Positions 37,456-48,857 of a stretch of 60,903 bases of DNA are shown one piece after another. Each line of letters begins with the position of its first letter. Positions within the stretch are counted from its first letter, which is position 1. The position numbers and the translations under genes are program-made. The notes beneath the pieces are model-generated. The model ran no database searches. It was not told the origin of the DNA and saw nothing but the letters and a program-made list of their open reading frames with translations. Origin of the DNA: Verrucomicrobiota bacterium (GTDB lineage Bacteria; Verrucomicrobiota; Verrucomicrobiia; Opitutales; Opitutaceae); assembly GCA_023457035.1 (NCBI GenBank), contig JAEWNN010000024.1, forward strand, positions 1-60,903, in the 5' to 3' direction.

Positions 37456-37501
37456 GGGCCGCGGCGGGCGGCTGCAAACGCGAAAAGTGGGCCGGTGCGG
37501 A

Positions 37502-37999
37502 TTAGGCGACGGGTGTGCGCGTGGAGGCCTCCCCCACCGCGGTCCAGCGCATCCGGGCGCCGGCCAGATGCGCGAGCCCCAGCGCGAGGGCCACGAGCGA
37601 AAAGACGGGCACCTGCCACGGGAAGGCACCTGGGTGGCGGAGCATCACGGCGGCCTGCGGGAGCAGGAGCAATCCGCGCAGCGTGAAGATCACGCCCACT
37701 GTGACCAGCCCGCCGCGCAACCACGGCAGCCGCCGCATCCGCCCCGCGGCCGACCACGCGTAGAGCCCGAAGGTCCCCAGCACCGCGACGATCGCGAGGC
37801 ACACCGGCACGATCAGCCAACTGCCGGTGCGGATCATCTCCAGCACGGGGCGCGGGGCGGTGAAGAACCGCGCCGTGGCCTCGCCGGCGAAGAGGCAGGC
37901 GAGGTGCACCAGCGCGAGGGTCAGGTCGACGAACGCGCAGGCGGCGAGCAGGCGGGTGCCGCGGGCGGGAGAGGACAGCGAAGTCTCGGACGGGTTCAT
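37502..37999 (-). CDS. Four-helix membrane protein of unknown function
   Basis: This 165-aa protein has hydrophobic segments at about 20–40, 60–85, 95–115 and 130–150, with no motif I recognise. It lies 46 bp upstream of the HtrA-type gene on the same strand and may be co-transcribed with it. Upstream is the remnant restriction island. Confidence 0.6.
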   Translation of the reverse strand: MNPSETSLSSPARGTRLLAACAFVDLTLALVHLACLFAGEATARFFTAPRPVLEMIRTGSWLIVPVCLAIVAVLGTFGLYAWSAAGRMRRLPWLRGGLVTVGVIFTLRGLLLLPQAAVMLRHPGAFPWQVPVFSLVALALGLAHLAGARMRWTAVGEASTRTPVA

Positions 38000-38187
38000 G
38001 CCGCCAGTATCCCCTGGTTTGTGGACTGTCGCTAGTGTTCTGTGACGAACGGTCGCTCGGGTGCCTCGGCCGGAGGCGCCCACGCCACTTCGTCCCGGCG
38101 GCGGGCGCTGTCCCGCGTGTGGCGAATCCGCCGCCTTCCCGCTTCCATTTCCGCGCCGCCCGCCACGCTTCCGTCGCTCGCCCCACC

Positions 38188-38277
38188 ATGTTCGAACAAG
38201 CCTTCCGCAACATCGACGACGTCCTCCGCAAGGAAAGCGTCGGCGTCCTCAAGTATCCCGCCCCCGCCGGTTCGTGA
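38188..38277 (+). pseudogene. hsdM N-terminal remnant (type I DNA methyltransferase)
   Basis: A 29-codon frame starts MFEQAFRNIDDVLRKE, the standard start of type I HsdM subunits, then ends in unrelated codons. The remaining roughly 500 residues of HsdM are gone. The sequence runs straight into an hsdS C-terminal remnant, so a deletion joined the two genes. Confidence 0.7.
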
Positions 38278-38414
38278 GCAACTGCGCATCACGAACGAGA
38301 TCGACGCCCCGTTGGCGGAGACGGCGGCTGGAAGGGTTGTACGAGCGGAAGGCGGCGGCGCTGGACGAGCTGAAGCAGTCGCTCCTCCACCAAGCCTTCT
38401 CCGGCCAGCTCTGA
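38261..38414 (+). pseudogene. hsdS C-terminal remnant (type I specificity subunit)
   Basis: One frame from 38261 reads PPPVREQLRITNEIDAPLAE, the conserved end-region of HsdS. After a frameshift another frame reads RRLEGLYERKAAALDELKQS, followed by LLHQAFSGQL and a stop at 38414, the typical HsdS C-terminus. All target-recognition domains are missing. The 240-bp gap after it (38415–38653) carries no gene but holds the control region of the next gene. Confidence 0.7.
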
Positions 38415-38615
38415 GCGAACCCCGGAGTGGTGTCACGCGGAGCCGCGGAGCACGCGGAGAGCCCGAACCAATCCGTCCTCCGCGTTCTCCGCGCCTCCGC
38501 GTGAGCCCGCCTTGTCCCAGTTCTTCAGGAGTCCTTAACCGCTGCCGGCACGGCCAACCCACAAGCAACCCTTGGGAGTTCGGATTGCGATGGCAGACAG
38601 ACGGGGAGGCGCCGG

Positions 38616-38653
38616 TTGACAAATCTCTAGAAATCGAGAGTTCTGTAACTCTC
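38616..38653 (+). promoter_or_regulatory. Promoter and inverted-repeat operator of the XRE/ImmA gene
   Basis: TTGACA at 38616–38621 is a consensus -35 box. GAGAGTT (38636–38642) and AACTCTC (38647–38653) are a perfect 7-bp inverted repeat with a 4-bp spacer directly before the ATG. A related CTCT…GAGAG pair overlaps on the left. The XRE domain of the encoded protein is the likely ligand (autoregulation). No ribosome site is seen. Confidence 0.55.
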
Positions 38654-39754
38654 ATGAAAACCCCCGATGCCAAGCAGCTCTTTGGCGAGCGCCTGCGGCG
38701 TGCACGCCTGATGCGCGGCCTCACCTTGCGCGATGTCGCCACCCGGCTGGGCGAAGCCGGCGTGAAGCTTTCCCATGCAGCGCTGCAGAAGTATGAGAAG
38801 GGCCTCGCCGGCCCAAATTCGGCGGCGCTGCTCGCGCTTGCGCGCACCTTCGACCTCGATGCAGGTTTCTTCTTCCGTTCGCAGGCGGTGGCGCTGGAGG
38901 CCATCGAGTTTCGCAAGCTCACCAAGTTTCCGCTGCGCGAAGTGCAACGGGTGCGCGAGGAGGCGGCCGACTACTTCGAGCGCTACCTCCAGATCGAATC
39001 GATCCTCGAAATCCAGACGCCGCCGCTGCCGCGTGTCGACCTGACCGCCCACGCGCCGACGGCGCTCGAGTTGCTGGCGCAGGAAGCCGAGAAGGCGGCA
39101 GACCTGATCCGCGAACGTTGGAAGCTCGGCGAGGATGCGTTGGCCAATGTCCACGAACTGCTCGAGGAGCACGGCATCAAGGTGAAGGAGGTCGAGGCCG
39201 ACGAGAGCTTCAACGGTTTCTCCGGTTGGGCCGACGACCGCACGCCGGTCATCGTGCTGGCGGCCTGGTTGAACCGGGATCTCCCACGCAAACGGCTGAC
39301 CGCGCTACATGAGCTCGGCCACCTCGTGTTGCAGCTGCCCGAGGGGCTTCCGCACAAGCCGAAGGAGTCGCTCTGCTACCGGTTTGCCGGCGCGTTGCTG
39401 CTGCCGGCCACACAGCTGCGGAAACGCGTCGGGGCGAAGCGCCCCGATGGGATCAGCTATCGTGAGCGGCTCGGCATCAAGGCGGACTGGGGCATCTCGA
39501 TCGCGGCGTTGATGCGGCGGGCGGCCGACCTCGGGATCATCTCGGCGGCGCAGCTCCGCACCTTCCATTTTCAGAACAGCAAGACGCGCAAGACCGAGCC
39601 GGGCGAGTGGGACGGCACCGAGCAGGCGGACCGTTACGAACAGCTCGTTTACCGAGCCGCCGCGCAGGAGTTGATCACGCGGTCCAAGGCGGCGGAGTTG
39701 CTCGACAAGACGCCGCGGGAATTCGACCGGCTGTTCGCCGCCGAGGTCTGCTGA
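38654..39754 (+). CDS. XRE-type DNA-binding protein with ImmA/IrrE metallopeptidase domain
   Basis: This 366-aa protein has an XRE helix-turn-helix (residues about 8–70, RLRRARLMRGLTLRDVATRLG and SHAALQKYEKG) and an ImmA/IrrE (COG2856) zinc peptidase domain (about 160–290) with the active-site motif LTALHELGHLVL. A winged-helix-like end follows. Such proteins are antitoxins or phage/defence regulators and are often placed with a PIN toxin inside type I restriction loci. The downstream PIN gene, 18 bp away, is broken by a stop codon, but this gene looks intact. Confidence 0.88.
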   Translation: MKTPDAKQLFGERLRRARLMRGLTLRDVATRLGEAGVKLSHAALQKYEKGLAGPNSAALLALARTFDLDAGFFFRSQAVALEAIEFRKLTKFPLREVQRVREEAADYFERYLQIESILEIQTPPLPRVDLTAHAPTALELLAQEAEKAADLIRERWKLGEDALANVHELLEEHGIKVKEVEADESFNGFSGWADDRTPVIVLAAWLNRDLPRKRLTALHELGHLVLQLPEGLPHKPKESLCYRFAGALLLPATQLRKRVGAKRPDGISYRERLGIKADWGISIAALMRRAADLGIISAAQLRTFHFQNSKTRKTEPGEWDGTEQADRYEQLVYRAAAQELITRSKAAELLDKTPREFDRLFAAEVC

Positions 39755-39772
39755 AACAGCGCCGCGCCGCCC

Positions 39773-40288
39773 ATGCGAATCGCCGTCTAGGACGCCAACG
39801 TGCTGATCGACATGGAACTGGGCGGGCTGTTCGACCTCTGGTTTCAGCTCGGGATCGAGACGCATACGACGGACCTGATCCGGAACGAGCTGGAGGCAGG
39901 CGGGCACGAACAGGCGCTGGCGTATTTCACGAGCGGGCAGATCCGCGAACACGGCCTGGGTTTCGAGGAGTTGGCGGAAGTGGCGGCGCTCGAGGCAGAG
40001 GTGGGAAGCAAGGCGCGGTTCAACGACTGCTCGGTGCTCCTGCTCGCGCGGAGGCTGGATGCGATGCTGCTTTCGAGCGACAAGGCGCTGCGCAAGGCGG
40101 CCGAGGCGCGGGCGGTCGAAGTCCACGGGACGCTCTGGATCATGGATCGGCTGGTGGAGGCGCGGGTGCTCGCACCGAAAGTCGCGGCATCGAAACTGGC
40201 ACACCTGCTTTCGCTGGAGCGGTACTTCCCCAAAGCAGAGTGCCACGCGCGGATGAAGCAGTGGGGCGCGGTTGCTCGTGCTGACTGA
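39773..40288 (+). pseudogene. PIN-domain toxin gene with in-frame stop at codon 6
   Basis: From ATG 39773 the frame reads MRIAV, then TAG (39788–39790), then DANVLIDMELGGLFDLW and onward to the stop at 40288, about 170 aa in all. The first catalytic Asp of the PIN fold (DAN) lies after the stop. Restart at GTG 39800 would lose that Asp, so a restarted product should be inactive. Later acidic positions (NELEAGG, FNDCSVLLLA, LLSSDKALR) are kept, implying a recent nonsense mutation. It follows the XRE/ImmA gene like a toxin paired with its antitoxin. Confidence 0.75.
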
Positions 40289-40417
40289 TAACTGGACTCA
40301 CACTTGACTGATCTTGGTGGGATGCCGGACCAAGTGGTGATGCCCCGGAACGTTGCCGAGAAAGTAATCTTTGCAGCGTAGCCGGGATTTCGCTCTGCTC
40401 GGGGCGCACTCCCGACT

Positions 40418-40727
40418 CGTATCGAAGAATCCGAGACTCGTGCCGAGCACATCGACCCCGCAATGCGCGCGGCTGGCTGGGGCGTGGTCGAGGGCCGTCG
40501 CGTGCGGCGCGAGTACCCGATCACGCCCGGGCGGATCGAGGGCGGCGGCCGGCGCGGCAAGCCGCTCACGGCCGACCACATCCTCGAATACCGCAACACC
40601 CGGTTGGCCATCGTCGATGCGAATGCGTGGGACTGCCCGCTCACCGAGCGGCGTTGCGCAGGCGAAGCACTACGCCGGCAAGTTGGCGCTTCGCTTCACC
40701 CACGCCACCGACGGTCGCGGCAGCTGA
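40418..40727 (+). pseudogene. hsdR N-terminal remnant (type I restriction endonuclease)
   Basis: The frame reads IEESETRAEHIDPAMRAAGW, then GRIEGGGRRGKPLTADHILE and YRNTRLAIVDAN, the start of an HsdR subunit. The usual nuclease motif VIEAK is VDAN here, so the catalytic lysine is lost. One extra base near 40648 shifts the frame; the other frame continues GVAQAKHYAGKLALRF to a stop at 40727. The rest (over 700 residues in intact HsdR) is absent. The 129 bp before it hold nothing I recognise. Confidence 0.7.
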
Positions 40728-40777
40728 AGGGGCCGCGTTCTTCTCGACGCCGGGCGGCGTGAAGGCGGCGTGCGCTG

Positions 40778-42730
<1,953 letters not shown>

Positions 42731-43225
42731 GATGGGCGATAATCGGCGCCGGAGGAGGCGACGGGAGGAAAGCAGGGTCGGAGAACGTAGCGGGCGCGGG
42801 AGCGGGTTGGCAACCCCGATGCCACCGGGGTGGTTTCCCTAGTACGCCGCGGGCTGGGCATCGGGTTTGCCGATGCAGCGGGGTGCACAATGTATCCGCG
42901 GCAAAGCCCGCTGGTCGGCGTGTCGGCGCTGGCACGGTTGCGGTGCTTGCCGGGAAGCCGAGCAGACCGTTCGGCACGTGAAAGGTGAGATATCCCCGGA
43001 ATGGATCGACCGAGGCCGGGTGGGTTGGTGGCCAGCGCAGCGAGGGTGTTCCCGTCGCGGCTCCTCGGGCGGAATGTTTGTCACGTAATACGTGACAAGG
43101 GTCGGGCGCGGGGTGGCGGAGGGGAGCGGACCGGAGGCCGGCAGCGCGGTGGCGGGATTTCGGATTCGCATCGCGCGGGACAAGCTGGCTGCATCGGGCG
43201 GACTCGAACCGAAACCCCGCTTTCC
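42731..43225. other. Long gap without a recognised gene
   Basis: About 495 bp between the divergent kinase gene and GYF/DUF4190 gene. Open frames on both strands lack recognisable protein features. A 21-bp palindrome at 43078–43098 is the only clear structure. Confidence 0.4.
43078..43098. promoter_or_regulatory. Perfect palindrome, candidate operator
   Basis: Arms TTGTCACGTA (43078–43087) and TACGTGACAA (43089–43098) flank a single A. The length and perfect symmetry suit a dimeric repressor site. It lies about 130 bp upstream of the GYF/DUF4190 gene. There is no T-run, so a terminator is unlikely. The regulator is unknown. Confidence 0.45.
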
Positions 43226-43981
43226 ATGTACCACATCGCCGTCAATGGAGTGAAACAGGGCCCCGTGAGCGAAGCCGAGGTGCGCGAGAAGATCGCGCGC
43301 GGCGAGTTGCAGCCGACGGATCTGTGCTGGCGCGAGGGCTGGCTGGACTGGAGACGGATCGATGTGGCCTTCCCGGCGAGTGGCGGGGCGGTGCCGCCGC
43401 CGCTTGCGCCGCCGATCCCGGGGGCGCACCCGTGCACCGCCGTGCCGAGGCGGTGCGGGCTGGCGACGGTCAGCCTGGTCTGCGGCATCTGCACGCTGGT
43501 GCTGTTCCCGCTCTTTTTTGTCTTCATGCTCCCGGCGATCATCTGCGGGCATGTGGCGCAGTCGCGGATCAAGCAGGCGAAGGGCGCGCTCGTCGGCGGC
43601 GGCATGGCGTTGGCCGGCCTGATCATGGGCTACATGGGTGTGGCGGTCGTGCCGATGGGCGGCCTGCTGGCGGCGATGGCGATCCCGGCGTTCCAGAAGG
43701 TGCGGGTGGAGTCGCTGGGCAAGAGGATGGACAACGACGCCCGGCAGATCGCCGCCGCGGCGCAGCAGCATTTTCTGGAGACGGAAACGGCGAGCGTCGA
43801 GTTCGCCTACAACGCGGTGACGGGCGAAGTGGGCGGGCCGCTGGCGACCTCTGTCGGCCGGATTGGCCGGGGGTACACGGTCGTGCCCGTGACCCTGACC
43901 AAGGAAGGCGGCTACGAGCTGGCGCACCCGAAGGCGGGGCCACCCCGTGGTTACGACGCCGACGGCCGGCGCCAGTACTGA
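43226..43981 (+). CDS. GYF_2–DUF4190 membrane protein with pilin-like C-terminal segment
   Basis: This 251-aa protein starts with a GYF_2 domain (1–50, MYHIAVNGVKQGPVSEAEV and WREGWLDWRRID). A DUF4190 region with two to three helices (about 78–150) follows. After a further helix it has AIPAFQKVRVESLGKRMDND, then ARQIAAAAQQHFLE, which resembles the N-terminal helix of type IV pseudopilins. The fold order is seen in several verrucomicrobial proteins by memory; the function is unknown. The ATG at 43226 begins the GYF motif. Confidence 0.75.
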   Translation: MYHIAVNGVKQGPVSEAEVREKIARGELQPTDLCWREGWLDWRRIDVAFPASGGAVPPPLAPPIPGAHPCTAVPRRCGLATVSLVCGICTLVLFPLFFVFMLPAIICGHVAQSRIKQAKGALVGGGMALAGLIMGYMGVAVVPMGGLLAAMAIPAFQKVRVESLGKRMDNDARQIAAAAQQHFLETETASVEFAYNAVTGEVGGPLATSVGRIGRGYTVVPVTLTKEGGYELAHPKAGPPRGYDADGRRQY

Positions 43982-44000
43982 GGCGCGGGTGTGCCGCCGG

Positions 44001-44025
44001 CGTAGGGTGCGAGCTCGCGCGCACC
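44001..44025. repeat. REP-like palindrome, second type
   Basis: CGTAGGGTGCGAGCTCGCGC is related to the complement of the element at 1346–1370. It lies in the 108-bp gap between the GYF/DUF4190 and metW genes. Confidence 0.45.
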
Positions 44026-44089
44026 GCTTGGCGGGAGTCGCCGCACGTTTTTCTCGCCGGAGCGCGGCGGGCCTGCCAGAGCTAGCGCC

Positions 44090-44704
44090 ATGGCCAGCAT
44101 CGGAAAACTCGCGGAACGCCGCACTGTCGACATGCGCCTGCTCGGCGAGTGGGTCGAGACGGGCAGCCGCGTGTGCGAGCTGGGCTGCGGGCGTGGGGTG
44201 CTGCTCGAGTATCTCGTGCACACGCACCAGGTTTTCGCCGTGGGCGTGGACCTCGATGTCGACAAGGTGGCTGCCTGCGTGAAGCGCGGGGTGACGGCGT
44301 ACCAGGGCGACATGACGAACTTCCTGCGCGCGCTGCCCGACGCGTATTTCGACCGCGTGATCTTCTCGCGTACGATCGAGGAGCTGGCGAAGCCGGCCGA
44401 GGTGCTGCGCGAGGCGTTGCGGGCCGGCAAGTGCGTGACGGTCGGCTTCGTGAACCACGGCTACTGGAAGAACCGCTGGGGGGCGTTGTGCAGCGGCGGC
44501 AAGCTGCGCAACGAGGTGTACACGACCGACTGGGCCGAGACGCGTCCGACGAATCCGCTCTCGGTGGCCGACTTCGAGGCGTTCTGCGCGAAGGAGCGGA
44601 TCAAGATCGCACGGCGCGCACTGCTGCGTGGTGACTGGGAACGCCCCTGCCGTTTCCTCCCGAATCTGCGCGCCGGCTACGCGATGTACGAGCTGACGCG
44701 GTGA
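44090..44704 (+). CDS. metW: MetW family SAM-dependent methyltransferase-like protein
   Basis: This 204-aa protein matches MetW: SRVCELGCGRGVLLEYL (SAM motif I), VGVDLDVDKVAACVKRGVTAYQGDM, YFDRVIFSRTIEELAKPAEVLREALRAG and FVNHGYWKNRW. MetW partners with the homoserine acetyltransferase MetX in methionine synthesis. metX is not adjacent here, but a cystathionine gamma-synthase gene lies 14 kb downstream. The start at 44090 gives the usual length. Confidence 0.88.
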   Translation: MASIGKLAERRTVDMRLLGEWVETGSRVCELGCGRGVLLEYLVHTHQVFAVGVDLDVDKVAACVKRGVTAYQGDMTNFLRALPDAYFDRVIFSRTIEELAKPAEVLREALRAGKCVTVGFVNHGYWKNRWGALCSGGKLRNEVYTTDWAETRPTNPLSVADFEAFCAKERIKIARRALLRGDWERPCRFLPNLRAGYAMYELTR

Positions 44705-44938
44705 CGTCGGTCGAGCGTTCCGCTACGCGGTATTCCGGAAGCGGAATGTGGAAAGAGGGATAAGGGGAACGGAGCGGATGGAGTCCCGGAGAAGAGAATC
44801 TGGAACTCAAGAAATCAGGGAATGGGTACGGAAGGCTGCCCGATCCGGTTTGGAGCCGAGCCTTTCGCGGCGGCACTGTCCGCCGAGAACGGAGATCCGC
44901 GGCGACGACACTTTGAGCGCGGCGCTGGCGGAGCGGTG

Positions 44939-45271
44939 TTATTCCCCCGCGGACTTCCCCTTCGGCGCGGGGAGCTCGATCGTGCGCTTCTTGGCGTCGG
45001 GGTGCTGGCGGTAGAAGAGGGCGGTCTTGCCGACCGAGCCGGCCTCGGCGGCACCGGTCTTCTCCTCGATCGCGGCGCAGAGGGCGGGACGTTCGTCGCG
45101 CTCGGCGAGCAGCTTCACCTTGATGAGCTCGTGGCGGGCGAAGAGTCTCTCCATTTCGGCGACGACGGGCGCGGTGATGCCTTCGTGGCCGATGGTGAGC
45201 TGGCAGTCCATCGTCTGGCCGAGGCTGCGGAGATGCGATTTCTGGGCGCCGGTGAGAGCGGGAGCGGTCAT
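44939..45271 (-). CDS. yhbY: YhbY/CRS1-YhbY (CRM) RNA-binding protein
   Basis: This 110-aa protein starts LTGAQKSHLRSLGQTMDCQ, then ITAPVVAEMERLFARHELIKVKLLAERDER and VGKTALFYRQH, the CRM domain pattern of YhbY. YhbY binds pre-50S ribosomal subunits. A short basic tail follows. The 235 bp between metW and this gene hold no gene; the gap shares an AATCTGGAA-type short word with the gap near 47270. Confidence 0.9.
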   Translation of the reverse strand: MTAPALTGAQKSHLRSLGQTMDCQLTIGHEGITAPVVAEMERLFARHELIKVKLLAERDERPALCAAIEEKTGAAEAGSVGKTALFYRQHPDAKKRTIELPAPKGKSAGE

Positions 45272-45396
45272 GTTGATCGCGCAGCGTGGGCGGCGGGACC
45301 GGGGGAAGGCAAGCGCCGCGGTGGGCCGGGCGGGATTGGAGGACAGGGGCGCTGGCGCACGCGGGCGGTGTGCGCGGCGGAGCGTTCGGCTGCCGC

Positions 45397-47148
<1,752 letters not shown>

Positions 47149-47192
47149 AGGCAGGTGGGCCAAGTGTGGGCGCGCTCGGAGGTCGGCAAAGC

Positions 47193-47218
47193 AAAAGGCC
47201 GCCCGGGAGGGGCGGCCT
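47193..47218 (-). terminator. Rho-independent terminator on the minus strand
   Basis: Stem AGGCCGCCC (47196–47204) pairs with GGGCGGCCT (47210–47218) around a 5-nt loop. On the minus strand the stem is followed by TTTTGCTTT. It would end transcripts coming from the nitroreductase gene, 45 bp before the ABC exporter start. Confidence 0.75.
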
Positions 47219-47439
47219 CGCGAAGGTGGTGGCGCGGGTAATGAATCGGGTCAGGAACCGGACCGAGAATCTGGAAATCAGGAGATCGAGAAACGGACAG
47301 GCGGGATGGCGGGAGGAGGAATGCGGAAATCAGGGAGTCTGGAACGGAGGGCTGAGCGGCTGCGCCGCCCAGCCGCGGGGAACAAGATGGCGGCGGGGAG
47401 GGTGATACGCTGAGATACTCCGCAACGGGGGGCGGGAAG

Positions 47440-47522
47440 GGCCGGTCTTCGACCGGCCATGGGGGCACGGGCCGGAGGTGCCGGGCGGAGTCGGGCGCGT
47501 CCGGTCGGAGACCGGACCTACA
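47440..47522. repeat. REP/REPIN-like doublet, copy G
   Basis: GGCCGGTCTTCGACCGGCC at 47440 and TCCGGTCGGAGACCGGACCT plus AC from 47500 are the two arms. The TAG stop codon of the nitroreductase gene is the complement of CTA inside the second arm. The remaining gap to the exporter (47149–47439) has no gene. Confidence 0.75.
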
Positions 47523-48168
47523 TGGTTTGGATGACTTCGGGCTTCGGGTACCGGACCTTCGGGAGCGTGGCGTATTTGTCGTCTGCGGCGCGGTAGCCGA
47601 GCGCGACGGCGGCGTGGCAGGCGTAGCCATCCTTCCGGACGCCGAGGATCTCGTCGAACTTGGCGGGATCGAAGCCTTCCATCGGGCAGGCGTCGATACC
47701 GAGGACGGCGGCGGCGGTCAGGAGTTGGCCCAGCGCGATGTAGGCCTGGCGGGCGGCCCAGTCGGCGAGGTGCGGCTTGCGGGCGTCGTTGAGCAGGCTG
47801 CCTTCCATGATCTGGCGGTAGCCGGCGAGCGCGGCGGCGGGTTGGCCGCGGACCTCGGCGGTGCGCTCGATGAGATGGGCGATGTCGGTCGCGGTGATCT
47901 CGGTGCGGGCGGTGAAGACGACGAAGTGCGAGGCGTCGGTCACCTGCGCCTGGTCCCAGGCGTGGGGACGGAGACGGGCCCGGATGGCGGGATCCCGCAC
48001 GACGAGGAAGCGCCACGGCTGCAGGCCGAAGGAGGAAGGGGTGAGGACGAGCGAGTCCTCGAGTGCCGCCCAAGTGGCGGGCGAGATCTTGCGCGCCGGA
48101 TCGAAGGTCTTGGTGGCGTAACGCCAGGAGAGCGCGGAGAGGAGTTGTTCGGTGGTGATCGTGTTCAT
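47518..48168 (-). CDS. NAD(P)H-dependent nitroreductase
   Basis: This 216-aa FMN enzyme has the nitroreductase pattern: LSALSWRYATKTFDPARKIS (FMN-binding start), LTPSSFGLQPWRFLVV, a middle QAYIALGQLLTAAAVLGIDACPMEGFDP and CHAAVALGYRAADDKYA near the end. It is closest in style to NfsB-like proteins reducing quinones or nitro compounds. The stop codon lies in a REP-like repeat, so the original C-terminus may have been different; the last residues (PKPEVIQTM) are atypical. Confidence 0.9.
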   Translation of the reverse strand: MNTITTEQLLSALSWRYATKTFDPARKISPATWAALEDSLVLTPSSFGLQPWRFLVVRDPAIRARLRPHAWDQAQVTDASHFVVFTARTEITATDIAHLIERTAEVRGQPAAALAGYRQIMEGSLLNDARKPHLADWAARQAYIALGQLLTAAAVLGIDACPMEGFDPAKFDEILGVRKDGYACHAAVALGYRAADDKYATLPKVRYPKPEVIQTM

Positions 48169-48218
48169 CGCGTAGCGCGCAACGTGCGGGCCTCGCGTGA
48201 TGGCGCAAGCGGACCCGC

Positions 48219-48857
48219 TCAGATCCGCGCCAACAGGCTGAACAGCAGAACGGCCGGCGTCGCGGTGATGCCGATGAGGATGCCGAAGAGCGCGGAGAAC
48301 TGGGGGATGAGGTAGAACGCCCCGATGAGGATGAACATGCTCCACTGCGAGATGCGGGCGAAGGTCTCCCACGACATGTTGACGAGGTAGCGCAGGATGC
48401 GGCCGCCATCGAGCGGCGGCAGCGGGAGCATGTTGAAGACGAAGAGCCAGGCGTTGATCGAGATCACGCCGAGGGCGAGGTCCTGGGCCGCGGGCAGGAA
48501 GCGGATGGCGACGGCGCCGGCGAGGGCCGAGAGGAGCGTGAGCGCGAAGTTGGCGAACGGGCCGGCGGCGGTGACGAGGACGTCGCCACGACCTGGATGC
48601 CTGAAATAGTTGGCGTTGACGGTCACCGGCCGGGCCCAGCCGATGAAGAACCGGCCATCGAGGACGAAGATGCAGAACAGCGGGAAGACGATCGTGCCGA
48701 TGAGGTCGATGTGCGGCACCGGGTTGAGGGTGAGCCGGCCCTCATTGTGCGGCGTGGGGTCGCCGAGCTTGTCGGCCACCCAGGCGTGCGCCCACTCGTG
48801 GATGCAGAGGCTGCTGACGAGGATGATGAAGAAGAGGAGGCCGTTGCGGAGGTCCAT
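48219..48857 (-). CDS. Site-2 protease family (M50) membrane metalloprotease
   Basis: This 212-aa protein has five to six helices, the zinc motif CIHEWAHAWVADKLGDPTP (HEXXH), AAGPFANFALTLL and the second metal motif NMLPLPPLDGGRIL. It is a minimal site-2 protease without PDZ or CBS domains. Substrates are unknown. Its ATG overlaps the TPR gene stop by one base, so translation is coupled with that secreted TPR protein. Confidence 0.92.
   Translation of the reverse strand: MDLRNGLLFFIILVSSLCIHEWAHAWVADKLGDPTPHNEGRLTLNPVPHIDLIGTIVFPLFCIFVLDGRFFIGWARPVTVNANYFRHPGRGDVLVTAAGPFANFALTLLSALAGAVAIRFLPAAQDLALGVISINAWLFVFNMLPLPPLDGGRILRYLVNMSWETFARISQWSMFILIGAFYLIPQFSALFGILIGITATPAVLLFSLLARI

Noticed and set aside
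40289..40417. Short frame MPDQVVMPRNVAEKVIFAA between the PIN and hsdR remnants
   Set aside because: Too short to identify; probably decayed island DNA.
42839..44458. Minus-strand frame of 539 codons covering the GYF/DUF4190 and metW genes
   Set aside because: The plus-strand genes have recognisable domains; this frame is His/Arg-rich shadow sequence.
44705..44938. Words like AATCTGGAA and AATCAGGGA shared with the gap near 47270
   Set aside because: Short and imperfect; not enough to define a repeat family by eye.
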